From: an uncultured Lachnospiraceae bacterium | GTDB taxonomy: Bacteria > Bacillota > Clostridia > Lachnospirales > Lachnospiraceae | Length of the DNA stretch: 64,000 bases | Direction of reading: 5' to 3' | NCBI GenBank assembly: GCA_910579685.1 | Contig: CAJTVN010000005.1 | Span: 1-64,000 of the forward strand | Shown: positions 17,262-25,574 of the stretch, piece by piece | Layout of the letters: every line of letters begins with the position of its first letter | Numbering within the stretch: the stretch's first letter is position 1 | Program-made: the position numbers and the translations under genes | Notes under the pieces: model-generated | What the model was told of the DNA's origin: nothing | Databases searched by the model: none | Seen by the model: only the letters and a program-made list of their open reading frames with translations

Positions 17262-18189
17262 GACATTGCCTCGTCTTGAAGGGTACCAAAGCAGCCCGTG
17301 CAATCTCTGCCCGAGGGACTGCGGGGCGCTGCGCGGAAAAGGCAAGGCGGGATACTGCCTTGCGGATGAGAGGATCTTTGTGGCGAGAGCGTCCCTGCAT
17401 ATGTGGGAGGAGCCCTGTATCTCGGGAGAGACGGGCTCCGGCACTGTGTTCTTTTCCGGCTGCAGCCTGCGGTGTGTGTACTGTCAGAATTATGAGATAG
17501 CGGCGGCCAGGAAGGGAAAAGAGGTTACGGTGGAGGAGCTTTCGGACCTGTTTCTCTCCCTGCAGGAAAAGGGAGCGGCAAACATAAATCTGGTGACGCC
17601 GGATCATTATGCGCCTCCGGTCGTGGAAGCGGTTTGCAGGGCCAAAGCGCGCGGCCTTAAGGTTCCCGTTGTCTACAACTGCAGCGGCTATGCAAAGGCC
17701 GGGCTCATCCGGCGGCTGAGAGGGATCGTGGATATTTTCCTTGCGGACTTCAAATATATGGAGGCGGAACTGGCCGAGAGATTTTCCTCTGCCCCGGATT
17801 ATCCCCAGGTGGCAAAAAAGGCTCTCGCAGCCATGGCAGAGACGGCGGGAGAGCCTTTTTTTGATGAGAAAGGCATGATGAAGCGGGGCGTGATCGTAAG
17901 ACATCTGCTGCTGCCGGGCCACAAGAAAAATGCCAAAGCCGTGATCCGGTATGTCCATGAGACTTACGGCGACAGGGTCTACCTGAGCCTCATGAACCAG
18001 TATACTCCCATGGAACAGCTTGCGGACAGAGAGGGCTGCGGCGAGCTGCGCCGCCGGGTGACCAGGCGGGAATACGAGGCGGTGGTGGATTATGCGCTCT
18101 CGCTTGGCGTGAAAAACGCCTTTATCCAGGAGGGGGAGACGGCAAAGGAAAGTTTTATTCCGGATTTTGAGCAGGGCGGGATCCTTTAA
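17254..18189 (+). CDS. PflA-like radical SAM protein
   Basis: A 311-residue radical SAM protein of the COG1313 group. The CxxxCxxC cluster motif that binds the 4Fe-4S centre is C70, C74, C77 in FFSGCSLRCVYCQNYE. An N-terminal cysteine set (CNLCPRDCG at 16-24 and GYC at 33-35) marks the PflA-related subfamily. GTVFF precedes the motif and GG-type SAM-binding residues follow. The start at 17254 begins MSETLPRLEGYQSSPCNLC; longer in-frame starts lie within the upstream gene. Members activate glycyl-radical enzymes or perform unknown modifications; no partner enzyme is adjacent, so the target is unknown. Confidence 0.9.
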   Translation: MSETLPRLEGYQSSPCNLCPRDCGALRGKGKAGYCLADERIFVARASLHMWEEPCISGETGSGTVFFSGCSLRCVYCQNYEIAAARKGKEVTVEELSDLFLSLQEKGAANINLVTPDHYAPPVVEAVCRAKARGLKVPVVYNCSGYAKAGLIRRLRGIVDIFLADFKYMEAELAERFSSAPDYPQVAKKALAAMAETAGEPFFDEKGMMKRGVIVRHLLLPGHKKNAKAVIRYVHETYGDRVYLSLMNQYTPMEQLADREGCGELRRRVTRREYEAVVDYALSLGVKNAFIQEGETAKESFIPDFEQGGIL

Positions 18190-18220
18190 ACGCTCTGATT
18201 GTGTATTTCACCAAAAACAG

Positions 18221-18270
18221 GCCCTGAGATTTGTTGAATACTGCTAATTGACAAATCTCAGGGCTATTCT
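18221..18270 (+). terminator. Intrinsic terminator after the radical SAM gene
   Basis: GCCCTGAGATTTGT (18221-18234) and ACAAATCTCAGGGC (18251-18264) form a perfect 14-base stem with a 16-base loop, followed by TATTCTTAT. The right arm overlaps the spacer of the next promoter. Confidence 0.7.
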
Positions 18271-18276
18271 TATAAT
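18248..18276 (+). promoter_or_regulatory. Consensus sigma-A promoter of the carbohydrate operon
   Basis: TTGACA (18248-18253), a 17-base spacer and TATAAT (18271-18276) match consensus fully. It drives the CocE-like gene and probably the two permeases. The spacer lies in the preceding terminator's right arm. Confidence 0.8.
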
Positions 18277-18288
18277 CAAAATTAAGAA

Positions 18289-18317
18289 CGTTACAAAAAC
18301 GATATCAAAACGATTAA
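18289..18317 (+). promoter_or_regulatory. Candidate LacI-family operator 1
   Basis: CGTTACAAA (18289-18297) followed by ACGATATC and a second AAAACGAT lies at the expected transcription start. The same nine-base word in reverse (TTTGTAACG) and a CGATAT word recur before the solute-binding protein gene, so both may be bound by the LacI-family regulator of this locus. Confidence 0.45.
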
Positions 18318-18393
18318 TATTGTGAGCGGTATGATGAAAAAGGAGACGGAGGGTGTGGGAGAGAGGATAAAGGAAAAAAAGGAAAATTGGAGT

Positions 18394-20067
18394 ATGAGAG
18401 TGTGCTATAATCATAAAATTGTGATGCGGGATCAGGCCACGCTCCGGGGAAATTTGTATCTTCCGGAGCGGGGGAAGGCCTGTCCGGTGATTCTGATGAG
18501 AACGGTATTTCGCAAGGACACTCTGTCAAAGAGCTGGGGAATTTTTGATCCGGAGTATTATGTCAGAAACGGCTATGCCGTATATATTCAGGACGTGCGC
18601 GGAATTGGGGAATCAGAGGGAGAATTCATGCGTTTTTGCGCAGACCGTCAGGATGCCTATGACACGGTTGAGGCTCTGGCCCATGAACCCTGGTGTGATG
18701 GAAATGTGGGGATGTTCGGCAATTTTTTTGCCGGCTTTCTGGAATTTCAGGCTGCTGCGGCAAAACCGCCTCACCTGAAAGCGATTTGCCCCTTTGAGAC
18801 ACATGTCTCGCTCAACCGGAACAACGACACCCGGGGCGTGACAATGTTCTATGCCCATATTGGCTGGTGCCTGGCGAGGGAGGTCAGCCGGATGCTTTCG
18901 GGGCATTATTCCGTGGAGATTGTGGACAAATATTTGCCTGTGGTCAGGCATTATCTGGAAAATTATGCCGACCTGGTGGCAAATCTTCCAGCAGAGGAGC
19001 TCCCCATGAAAGAGCTTAAAGAAATATTCCCGCTGGTGAGAGATTATTTTGACATAGCCCTGCCCGGCTATGATGATGTGGAGATCATAAGGGGGGAGGG
19101 TCGTCTGATGGATCTGGCACAGCTGGAGGTTCCGGCCCTGCTGCTTGCCGGATGGAGGGAGACATCCCGCAATACGATGATAGAGCATGGAGATACTCTC
19201 AGGCGATGCGGAAAGGGAAATGCGGCGCTCAGCGAAGTGATTATCGGAAACTGGAAATCGGGAGAGCCCATGTCCATGGGAGAGACGGCACTTCACATTC
19301 CGGAAAATCATTTTCATGTGGAGGGAGAGATTCTGCGGTGGTTTGACAGATGGCTGAAAGGAAAATCGCAGGAAAAAAAGGCGCCTTTTCGTCTGTTCGA
19401 TCCTGGCCAGGGCATCTTTGCAGAGCTGGACGAATGGAAGGAAAACGGTGTTCAGAGTGTGACTTGGTATCTGGAGAGCCAGGGACATGCCAATACCGCA
19501 AAGGGAGACGGCAGACTGAAAACAGATCATCCAGGGTATCTGTCAGGCAGTGACAACTGCCTGTATGATCCTAAGAATCCGGCTCCGGGAGGAGGATATG
19601 GAGACGACTGCCGGGCATCACGGGAGCGGGAGGATATTCTGGTTTATACGTCCGGGATTCTGGATAAGGATATCTGTGTACGGGGTGTTCCAAAGGTAAT
19701 CCTCTATGCGTCATCCAGTGCGCCGGATACGGATTTCATCGCATGGCTTGTGGATGTGGACTGCGAGGGAGGGACGGTGCTTGCGGGGGACGGAATCGTG
19801 CGTGCCGGATACCGGGCCTCCTGGGATTTTGAGCCTTTGGAACCGGGGAAGACGTATCGGTTTGAAATAAAGGTAAGTGATCTGGTCTATACTTTCAGAA
19901 AAGGACACAGGCTCAGGCTGGAGATCAGAAACAGTGATTTTCCCAAGTTTGAAGCAAACCGAAATACCGGAAAAAGGCCCGAGACGGACAACGGCCGAAG
20001 AATTGCAAAGAATACGGTATACCATGGCACGCAGACGGCCTCAAGGCTGATTCTGCCTTGCGGTTGA
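18394..20067 (+). CDS. CocE/NonD family protein with replaced catalytic triad
   Basis: About 557 residues with the CocE/X-prolyl dipeptidyl-peptidase layout: an alpha/beta-hydrolase body (1-370, DVRGIGESEGEF) and a C-terminal jelly-roll (from about 400, DFIAWLVDVDCEG ... HRLRLEIRNSDFPKF). CocE hydrolases use Ser-Asp-His. Here the nucleophile motif GxSYxG reads GNFFAG with Phe at 111, the GWYD Asp reads GWRE (Glu256), and the GPWxH His reads GNWKS (Ser289). All three are lost while the fold is kept. Spacing agrees with CocE S117/D259/H287. It heads an ABC-importer operon, so a binding or structural role is possible. ATG 18394 follows AAGGAAAA; in-frame starts from GTG 18322 exist but lack a ribosome site. 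Confidence 0.82.
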   Translation: MRVCYNHKIVMRDQATLRGNLYLPERGKACPVILMRTVFRKDTLSKSWGIFDPEYYVRNGYAVYIQDVRGIGESEGEFMRFCADRQDAYDTVEALAHEPWCDGNVGMFGNFFAGFLEFQAAAAKPPHLKAICPFETHVSLNRNNDTRGVTMFYAHIGWCLAREVSRMLSGHYSVEIVDKYLPVVRHYLENYADLVANLPAEELPMKELKEIFPLVRDYFDIALPGYDDVEIIRGEGRLMDLAQLEVPALLLAGWRETSRNTMIEHGDTLRRCGKGNAALSEVIIGNWKSGEPMSMGETALHIPENHFHVEGEILRWFDRWLKGKSQEKKAPFRLFDPGQGIFAELDEWKENGVQSVTWYLESQGHANTAKGDGRLKTDHPGYLSGSDNCLYDPKNPAPGGGYGDDCRASREREDILVYTSGILDKDICVRGVPKVILYASSSAPDTDFIAWLVDVDCEGGTVLAGDGIVRAGYRASWDFEPLEPGKTYRFEIKVSDLVYTFRKGHRLRLEIRNSDFPKFEANRNTGKRPETDNGRRIAKNTVYHGTQTASRLILPCG

Positions 20068-20121
20068 ACGGATAAGAGCGCACAGATCGTATGCCCGTAT
20101 AAGCGGGCGGATGGGAGTGGA

Positions 20122-21060
20122 ATGGAAAAAAAGATTAAAAAAACGCAGGATCGTTTTGGGATGCGGATGAAACGGGATTTCACGAAAAACTGGCAGATTT
20201 ATGTGATGATTCTGCCCGTGCTGTTATACTTTTTGGTATTCAGTTATTTGCCCATGGCCGGAATCGTGATCGCATTTCAGAAGTTTTCTCCGGCGCTGGG
20301 GATTTGGAAAAGCCCGTTTATAGGACTGAAAAATTTCAGGGATTTTTTTGGAAGCTACTATTGCGGCAGGCTGATCGGCAACACGCTGCTGCTGAGCACC
20401 ACGACACTGGTTTTCGCATTCCCCTGCCCGGTAATTCTTGCACTGCTTTTGAATGAGGTATATAATAAAATTTACAAAAAAGCGGTACAGACTATCAGTT
20501 ATCTGCCATATTTCATCTCCATGGTGGTGATCTGCGGACTGATAAAAAATTTCACGGCATCTGACGGTTTTGTCACACAGATCGTAGCGGCGCTTGGCGG
20601 GGAAAAGAGGAATCTTCTGGCGGATCCTGCGTTGTTTCGTCCTATTTATGTGGTCTCAGATATTTGGAAGAATGTGGGGTTTAACAGCATTATTTATCTG
20701 GCAGCCCTCTCCGGGGTCAATCAGGAACTGTATGAGGCGGCGGCCATAGACGGGGCGGGCAGATGGAAACAGACAATTCACGTGACACTGCCGGGAATCG
20801 CGCCTACGGTCATCATTATGCTGATTCTGGCTCTGGGGGGACTGTTCAATGTGGGCTTTGAGAAGGTTATTCTGCTATACAATTCCATGACAATGGAAAC
20901 GGCGGACGTGATCCAGAGCTTTGTATACAGGAAGGGCCTTACAGATGCCAATTTTGGCTACAGCACGGCGGTGGGGCTGTTCAATTCAGTGATCAACACG
21001 ATTCTTTTGCTCACGGCAAACAGAATATCCAGAAGAGTCACAGAAACCAGTTTGTTTTAG
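20122..21060 (+). CDS. ABC sugar importer permease, LplB type
   Basis: A 312-residue permease with six predicted spans. The BPD_transp_1 fold is shown by the EAA loop EAAAIDGAGRWKQTIHVTLPGI at about 212-233, the site that docks the ATPase. The N-terminal KNWQIYVMILPVLLYFLVFS and KNFRDFF segment match the LplB/YtcP-associated group of carbohydrate importers, which often take up oligosaccharides released from plant glycans. No ATPase gene is nearby; such importers commonly share a multitask MsmX-type ATPase encoded elsewhere. It lies between the CocE-like gene and the second permease. Confidence 0.92.
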   Translation: MEKKIKKTQDRFGMRMKRDFTKNWQIYVMILPVLLYFLVFSYLPMAGIVIAFQKFSPALGIWKSPFIGLKNFRDFFGSYYCGRLIGNTLLLSTTTLVFAFPCPVILALLLNEVYNKIYKKAVQTISYLPYFISMVVICGLIKNFTASDGFVTQIVAALGGEKRNLLADPALFRPIYVVSDIWKNVGFNSIIYLAALSGVNQELYEAAAIDGAGRWKQTIHVTLPGIAPTVIIMLILALGGLFNVGFEKVILLYNSMTMETADVIQSFVYRKGLTDANFGYSTAVGLFNSVINTILLLTANRISRRVTETSLF

Positions 21061-21071
21061 GAGGGGCTGCT

Positions 21072-21965
21072 ATGTACAGGAGAAATGTGGCGTACCGGAT
21101 TTTTTCCATAATAAATTATTTATTTTTAGGGCTGCTGATGGTGGTCTGTCTGCTGCCTGTTGTACATGTTTTATTCTCGTCCATATCGGATCCCGCCCTG
21201 CTCAAGGTTCATACGGGACTTGTGGCGTGGCCGCTTGGTAAACCCACGCTTAAGGGATACGAGATCGTACTTAGCAATTCCCGAATTGCCAGGAGCTACA
21301 TGAATACGTTATTTTATGTGGCGGCGAGTACGGCGCTCGGGGTGTTTCTGACGATGATGGGCGGTTATGTACTGTCGAGAAAGAGTTTTCTGCTGAAAAA
21401 GCCGATCATGGTTTTCATCACCTTTACCATGATGTTCAACGGAGGGCTGATTCCTTTTTATCTGGTGGTGAAGGGGCTGGGGTGGCTGGATACGCCGTTT
21501 GCCGTTATCGTGCCGGGATGTCTTTCCGTGTTTAACATTGTTCTGATGCGCACGGCGATGATGGGGATTTCCGACAGCCTGTACGAGTCGGCGGTATTGG
21601 ACGGAGCCGGTCATTTCACATGCTTTATCAGGATTGCGGCTCCGTTGTCCAAACCGACGATTGCGGCCATTGTCCTGTTTTCGGCGGTTGCCCAGTGGAA
21701 TTCCTGGTTTCAGGCCATGATCTTTTTAAAGAACAGGAAGCTGTTTCCTCTGCAGCTTGTGGTACGGGAAATTCTGGTGGAGAACAACACCACAAGCGTC
21801 ACCTCGGGAGCGGATGTGACCTCCGGGGCACTGAGCCAGAATCTGTACAAGTATCTGGTGCAGTACAGCACGGTTATCGTGACGATCCTGCCGATTATCT
21901 GTATTTATCCTTTTCTCCAGAAGTACTTTGTAAACGGGATTATGGTAGGATCATTAAAGGAATAG
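21072..21965 (+). CDS. ABC sugar importer permease, YtcP/AraQ type
   Basis: A 297-residue partner permease starting 11 bases after the first one. It has six spans, the EAA loop ESAVLDGAGHFTCFIRIAAPLS at about 177-198, and the family end KYFVNGIMVGSLKE. Together with the upstream permease it should form the heterodimeric channel that receives substrate from the lipoprotein encoded downstream. GAGGGG lies before the start. Confidence 0.92.
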   Translation: MYRRNVAYRIFSIINYLFLGLLMVVCLLPVVHVLFSSISDPALLKVHTGLVAWPLGKPTLKGYEIVLSNSRIARSYMNTLFYVAASTALGVFLTMMGGYVLSRKSFLLKKPIMVFITFTMMFNGGLIPFYLVVKGLGWLDTPFAVIVPGCLSVFNIVLMRTAMMGISDSLYESAVLDGAGHFTCFIRIAAPLSKPTIAAIVLFSAVAQWNSWFQAMIFLKNRKLFPLQLVVREILVENNTTSVTSGADVTSGALSQNLYKYLVQYSTVIVTILPIICIYPFLQKYFVNGIMVGSLKE

Positions 21966-22013
21966 TTTGCGTGACAAAGGGCAGAGGCAGCCGGACAGCA
22001 AGAGGAGGAATGG

Positions 22014-23033
22014 ATGAGAGTAACATTAAAGGATATTGCGCAGGAGGCGGGAGTTTCGGTCAGTATGGTTTCCTATGTCCTGAATAAGAGCGGACGTCTC
22101 ACGAAAGAGAAGCATAAACAGATCATGGAGATCGCTAACAAGTATAATTATGTTCCGGACGCAAACGCAAAAAGCCTTGTAACAGGAGTTACGAACAATG
22201 TGGGATTCATGATTAACAAGGATCGGGAAGCTCTGTTTCAGCAGCCCTTTATCATGCAGTGTATCGGAGAGCTGAGCGGCTGCCTTCGGGAATATTCGGG
22301 CTGGCTTTCCCTGTGTATGGCACAGAACATGGATGCCGGCGAGCTGAGGCATTATCTGGCAAATGCCAATTTTGACGGCATTGTGTTCATGTTTGCGACG
22401 GAGCAGGAGGAGAAGGTCAAGCTGCTGAAGGACAGGAAAATCCCCTGCGTTTTTCTTGACAGCGGTATCATGGAGGACGATATTGCCAATATTTACTGCA
22501 ATGACGAGCTGGGAATCCGTATGGAGGTGGATCATCTGGCCGCCATGGGACATAAGAAGATTTTGTTTCTTGCGGCAAAGGACACACATCCGGCTTTTGA
22601 TGATCTTCGCAGAAACGCCTATGAGAAGGCGGTTCGGGCCCATGGGCTGTCTTACCAAAAGGCTGTCTATACCGGATATGACCGCAGCGACATTTATAAA
22701 GCCCTGGATCGGCTGATGGGCGGCGGGGACTGTCCCACGGCAATGGTTGCCGCAAGTGATAAGATTGCATGGGGAGCGATTGACTACCTCAAAGAACATG
22801 GAATGCGAGTGCCCGGGGATATTTCAGTGGCGGGCTTCGATGATGTGGACATGAGCAGAAACGAGGAATATGGACTGACCACGGTTCGGCAGCCTGTGCA
22901 TGAAATGATCGTAGACTGTGTAAACTATATCTATGAATGTCAGGAGAGCGGAGAATTGAAGCCCTATTACAGGAAGTGGGATCCTTCGCTGATTGTGAGA
23001 AGCTCTACCGGGAAAGCATCAGGCGCCGTATAG
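22014..23033 (+). CDS. LacI-family transcriptional regulator
   Basis: A 339-residue repressor-type regulator. Residues 1-55 form the LacI headpiece (VTLKDIAQEAGVSVSMVSYVLNKSGRLTKE), and residues 60-330 form the periplasmic-binding-like sensor with the usual DDVDMS and LTTVRQP motifs near the end. Placed between the permeases and the solute-binding protein, it most likely senses the imported sugar and controls this locus. Two sites sharing TTTGTAACG and CGATAT words overlap the promoters at 18.3 and 23.1 kb and are candidate operators. Confidence 0.92.
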   Translation: MRVTLKDIAQEAGVSVSMVSYVLNKSGRLTKEKHKQIMEIANKYNYVPDANAKSLVTGVTNNVGFMINKDREALFQQPFIMQCIGELSGCLREYSGWLSLCMAQNMDAGELRHYLANANFDGIVFMFATEQEEKVKLLKDRKIPCVFLDSGIMEDDIANIYCNDELGIRMEVDHLAAMGHKKILFLAAKDTHPAFDDLRRNAYEKAVRAHGLSYQKAVYTGYDRSDIYKALDRLMGGGDCPTAMVAASDKIAWGAIDYLKEHGMRVPGDISVAGFDDVDMSRNEEYGLTTVRQPVHEMIVDCVNYIYECQESGELKPYYRKWDPSLIVRSSTGKASGAV

Positions 23034-23077
23034 GGATAAGGAATGGATGGAAGAGAAAGGGGTGATTTTAACTATAG

Positions 23078-23104
23078 TTTGTAACGATTTAAAATCGATA
23101 TAAT
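23078..23104 (+). promoter_or_regulatory. Candidate operator 2 and -10 element
   Basis: TTTGTAACG (23078-23086) runs into the perfect palindrome CGATTT-A-AAATCG (23085-23097), directly before a TATAAT (23099-23104). The -35 is weak. A palindrome in the spacer of a promoter beside a LacI gene fits repression. Confidence 0.5.
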
Positions 23105-23143
23105 AACGAAACAAAAACAGAAATGTATCAGGGAGGTACAGCC

Positions 23144-24757
23144 ATGAAGAAAATGTTAGTATTGTTGCTTGTAGTCAGTATGGTGCTCGGAATGACGGCA
23201 TGCGGCTCTTCCTCAAAAGGGCAGGCCGGGGAGGTTGCGGGCAAGGAGCAGACAAAAGCGGAGGAAACCGAGAAAACGCAGGAGATTACGTTTCCCCTTG
23301 AGGAAGAAGTTACCCTGACTGTCTGGATGCCTTTTGCCAACACGATTATTGAGTCCATGGAGGACAATGAGGTGGTAGGACTCATCCGGGAAAAGACGGG
23401 TGTAAATCTGAATTTTATTCATCCGCCCATGGGAGAGGAGGAAACAGCGCTTCAGCTTTTACTTGCCTCTGACGAATGGCCGGATGTTATCCGTTTTGAC
23501 TATGGGCCGAACGCCGCTTTATCCTATCCGGGAGGCGGCGAAAACGGTGTGAATGAGGGAGTGCTTTTACAGCTCAATGATCTGATTGACCAGTACGCCC
23601 CAAATTATAAGGCCATACGGGAAAGAGGCGGGGAGTATGAGAAGAACAGCATCACCGACAACGGCGTGATCTGGGCCATGTACACGGTTGCGGACACGGA
23701 GGAGGAGCCCTGGTGCGGGCTGACCTACCGGAAGGACTGGGCAGATGAACTGAATATCCCGGCACCGGTTACTCTGGACGACTGGCATGAGCTGCTCACT
23801 GCGTTTAAGGAGCAGAAGAATGCGGACGCTCCGCTGATGATTCCGGGAGACGGAATTATGGTGAACAATGAATTTCTCTCGGCATTCGGCGTGGTGAAGG
23901 ATTTTTACCAGGTGGACGGAACGGTCAAATACGGATTTGTAGAAGATGGAATGAGGGAATATGTGGAGATGATGCGCCAGTGGTATGCGGAAGGACTCAT
24001 TGATCCTGATTTCGTTTCCAATGAAGTTGGACATCAGCTTCCGGGAGATTATGTGGCGGAGAACCGGGTGGGGGCCGGGGAGACCAGCTGGGCTTCATCC
24101 CGCAACGGATACTGCGTTTTGTTTAAAGTAACAGATGACGCTAATCTGGACTTTGCGCCTGTAAAGCCTCCGGTAAAGAATCCCTCAGACGAAACGCAGT
24201 ACCGTTGTACCACATCAGTGCTTTATAATCCCTGGGCAATCACCACAACCTGCGAGCACCCGGAAATCGCCGTGAAGCTGCTGGACTGGATGTATACACA
24301 GGAGGGAAGTCTTGTGGTCAATTACGGAAAGGAAGAAAATTATACAATAAAGGACGGACAGCCCTGGCTGACGGATCATTTCCTCTATAACGAACAGTAT
24401 GACCTTCCCACCATGATCAGTGCGTATACCTGGGAGATGGGCCCCGGCGTCAGGGACTACACGAAGGCGTATCAGAATGTGGATGATTTTCTCCTGGGAT
24501 CCTGCAAGGTATGGGCGGAGGCATCTGCGGGTTACGTCATGCCGTCCGGCGTGGAGCTGAGCAGTGATGAGGGAAGCGAAAACTCGGCCATTATGGCGGA
24601 TATTGACACGTATGTGAAGGAATCCATTCCCAAGTTTATCACCGGACAGCTTTCCATGGATGATTGGGACGGTTTTGTGAAGCAGATTAAGGACATGAAT
24701 ATCGACAGGGCAATCGAGCTGCACCAGGCTGCTCTGGACCGGTACAACAATCGATAG
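23144..24757 (+). CDS. Extracellular solute-binding lipoprotein
   Basis: A 537-residue family 1-like solute-binding protein of the LipO/YtcQ type. The signal MKKMLVLLLVVSMVLGMTAC puts the lipid-bearing Cys at 20. The mature part starts with a charged linker and TLTVWMPFANTI, the typical first strand. GGGAGG lies 7 bases before ATG 23144. It captures the sugar outside the membrane for the permeases upstream. The unusual length (over 500 residues) is characteristic of the LplA/LipO group that binds complex oligosaccharides. Its own promoter and operator-like palindrome are upstream. Confidence 0.92.
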   Translation: MKKMLVLLLVVSMVLGMTACGSSSKGQAGEVAGKEQTKAEETEKTQEITFPLEEEVTLTVWMPFANTIIESMEDNEVVGLIREKTGVNLNFIHPPMGEEETALQLLLASDEWPDVIRFDYGPNAALSYPGGGENGVNEGVLLQLNDLIDQYAPNYKAIRERGGEYEKNSITDNGVIWAMYTVADTEEEPWCGLTYRKDWADELNIPAPVTLDDWHELLTAFKEQKNADAPLMIPGDGIMVNNEFLSAFGVVKDFYQVDGTVKYGFVEDGMREYVEMMRQWYAEGLIDPDFVSNEVGHQLPGDYVAENRVGAGETSWASSRNGYCVLFKVTDDANLDFAPVKPPVKNPSDETQYRCTTSVLYNPWAITTTCEHPEIAVKLLDWMYTQEGSLVVNYGKEENYTIKDGQPWLTDHFLYNEQYDLPTMISAYTWEMGPGVRDYTKAYQNVDDFLLGSCKVWAEASAGYVMPSGVELSSDEGSENSAIMADIDTYVKESIPKFITGQLSMDDWDGFVKQIKDMNIDRAIELHQAALDRYNNR

Positions 24758-24768
24758 GAGGGGCTTTT

Positions 24769-25572
24769 ATGGCTATATTGAGAATACACTATTTTTCCAA
24801 TGTGATCCTGATGATGAGCACCATGAACGTCATCCTCCCTCAGGATATCGAGGAGGGGGAGGAGCTTCCCGTGCTGTGGCTTCTGCACGGGGGCGGCGGA
24901 AATGAGAACGACTGGATCAAGAATACGGCTATCGAGCGTTACGCTTCGGCAAAACGTCTTGCGGTGATTATGCCGTGCGCTGGCTACAGCAGATATTGCA
25001 ACATGAAATACGGCGGGGATTACTATGATTTTCTCTCAAAAGAGCTGCCCGGGATCTGCCATCACTTCTTCCCGGCACTGTCCCGGAAGAGGGAAAAGAA
25101 TTATATTGCAGGTCTTTCTCTTGGAGGCAGCGGGGCGCTCTATATCGGAATGCGCAATCCGGATAAGTATGGGGTGATAGGGGTCCTGTCTGCCAGCAGC
25201 ATCATTCCGCTGGAACATCTGCGGGACAAGGCGGCTGGAGGGCCTGTACCTCCCGGCGGGAAAAAATCGGTGAATATGATCAACTTCGGCGTGGAGGATA
25301 CCGGCGAACTGAAAGGCACCGAATACGATACCCTGATGTTTATCAGCAAAAATGTGGAGGAGCATAAACCCTTACCGAAGGTGTTCCATGCGGTGGGAAC
25401 CTCTGACCACGCCTATCCTGTGGGACTTGGCCTGAAAGAGTTTATGGAAAGCTTTCCAGGGAATCCCTATCGATATGAATTTCATGAAGAGGAAGGGGCT
25501 CATACATGGGAATTCTGGGATAAGTGGATCAAACGCTTTGTTGAGGAGCTTCCTCAGGAAAAGGAGGTATAG
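24769..25572 (+). CDS. Esterase-D-like alpha/beta hydrolase (first of tandem pair)
   Basis: A 267-residue putative esterase of the PF00756 (esterase D/feruloyl/acetyl-xylan esterase) type, with no signal peptide. It has the oxyanion loop LLHGGGGNENDW at 39-50, the nucleophile S117 in GLSLGGSGAL and catalytic H245 in EEGAHTWEFWDKW. A cytosolic enzyme in a sugar-import operon would remove acetyl or aromatic ester groups from imported oligosaccharides. It is paralogous to the next gene, which starts 3 bases past its stop. Confidence 0.88.
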   Translation: MAILRIHYFSNVILMMSTMNVILPQDIEEGEELPVLWLLHGGGGNENDWIKNTAIERYASAKRLAVIMPCAGYSRYCNMKYGGDYYDFLSKELPGICHHFFPALSRKREKNYIAGLSLGGSGALYIGMRNPDKYGVIGVLSASSIIPLEHLRDKAAGGPVPPGGKKSVNMINFGVEDTGELKGTEYDTLMFISKNVEEHKPLPKVFHAVGTSDHAYPVGLGLKEFMESFPGNPYRYEFHEEEGAHTWEFWDKWIKRFVEELPQEKEV

Positions 25573-25574
25573 AG

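Noticed and set aside
15831..17444. Long minus-strand open frame (over 500 codons) opposite the DUF6056-like gene
   Set aside because: The plus-strand protein has clear membrane spans, a promoter and a ribosome site; the antisense product is Lys/Gln/His-rich without any recognisable fold.
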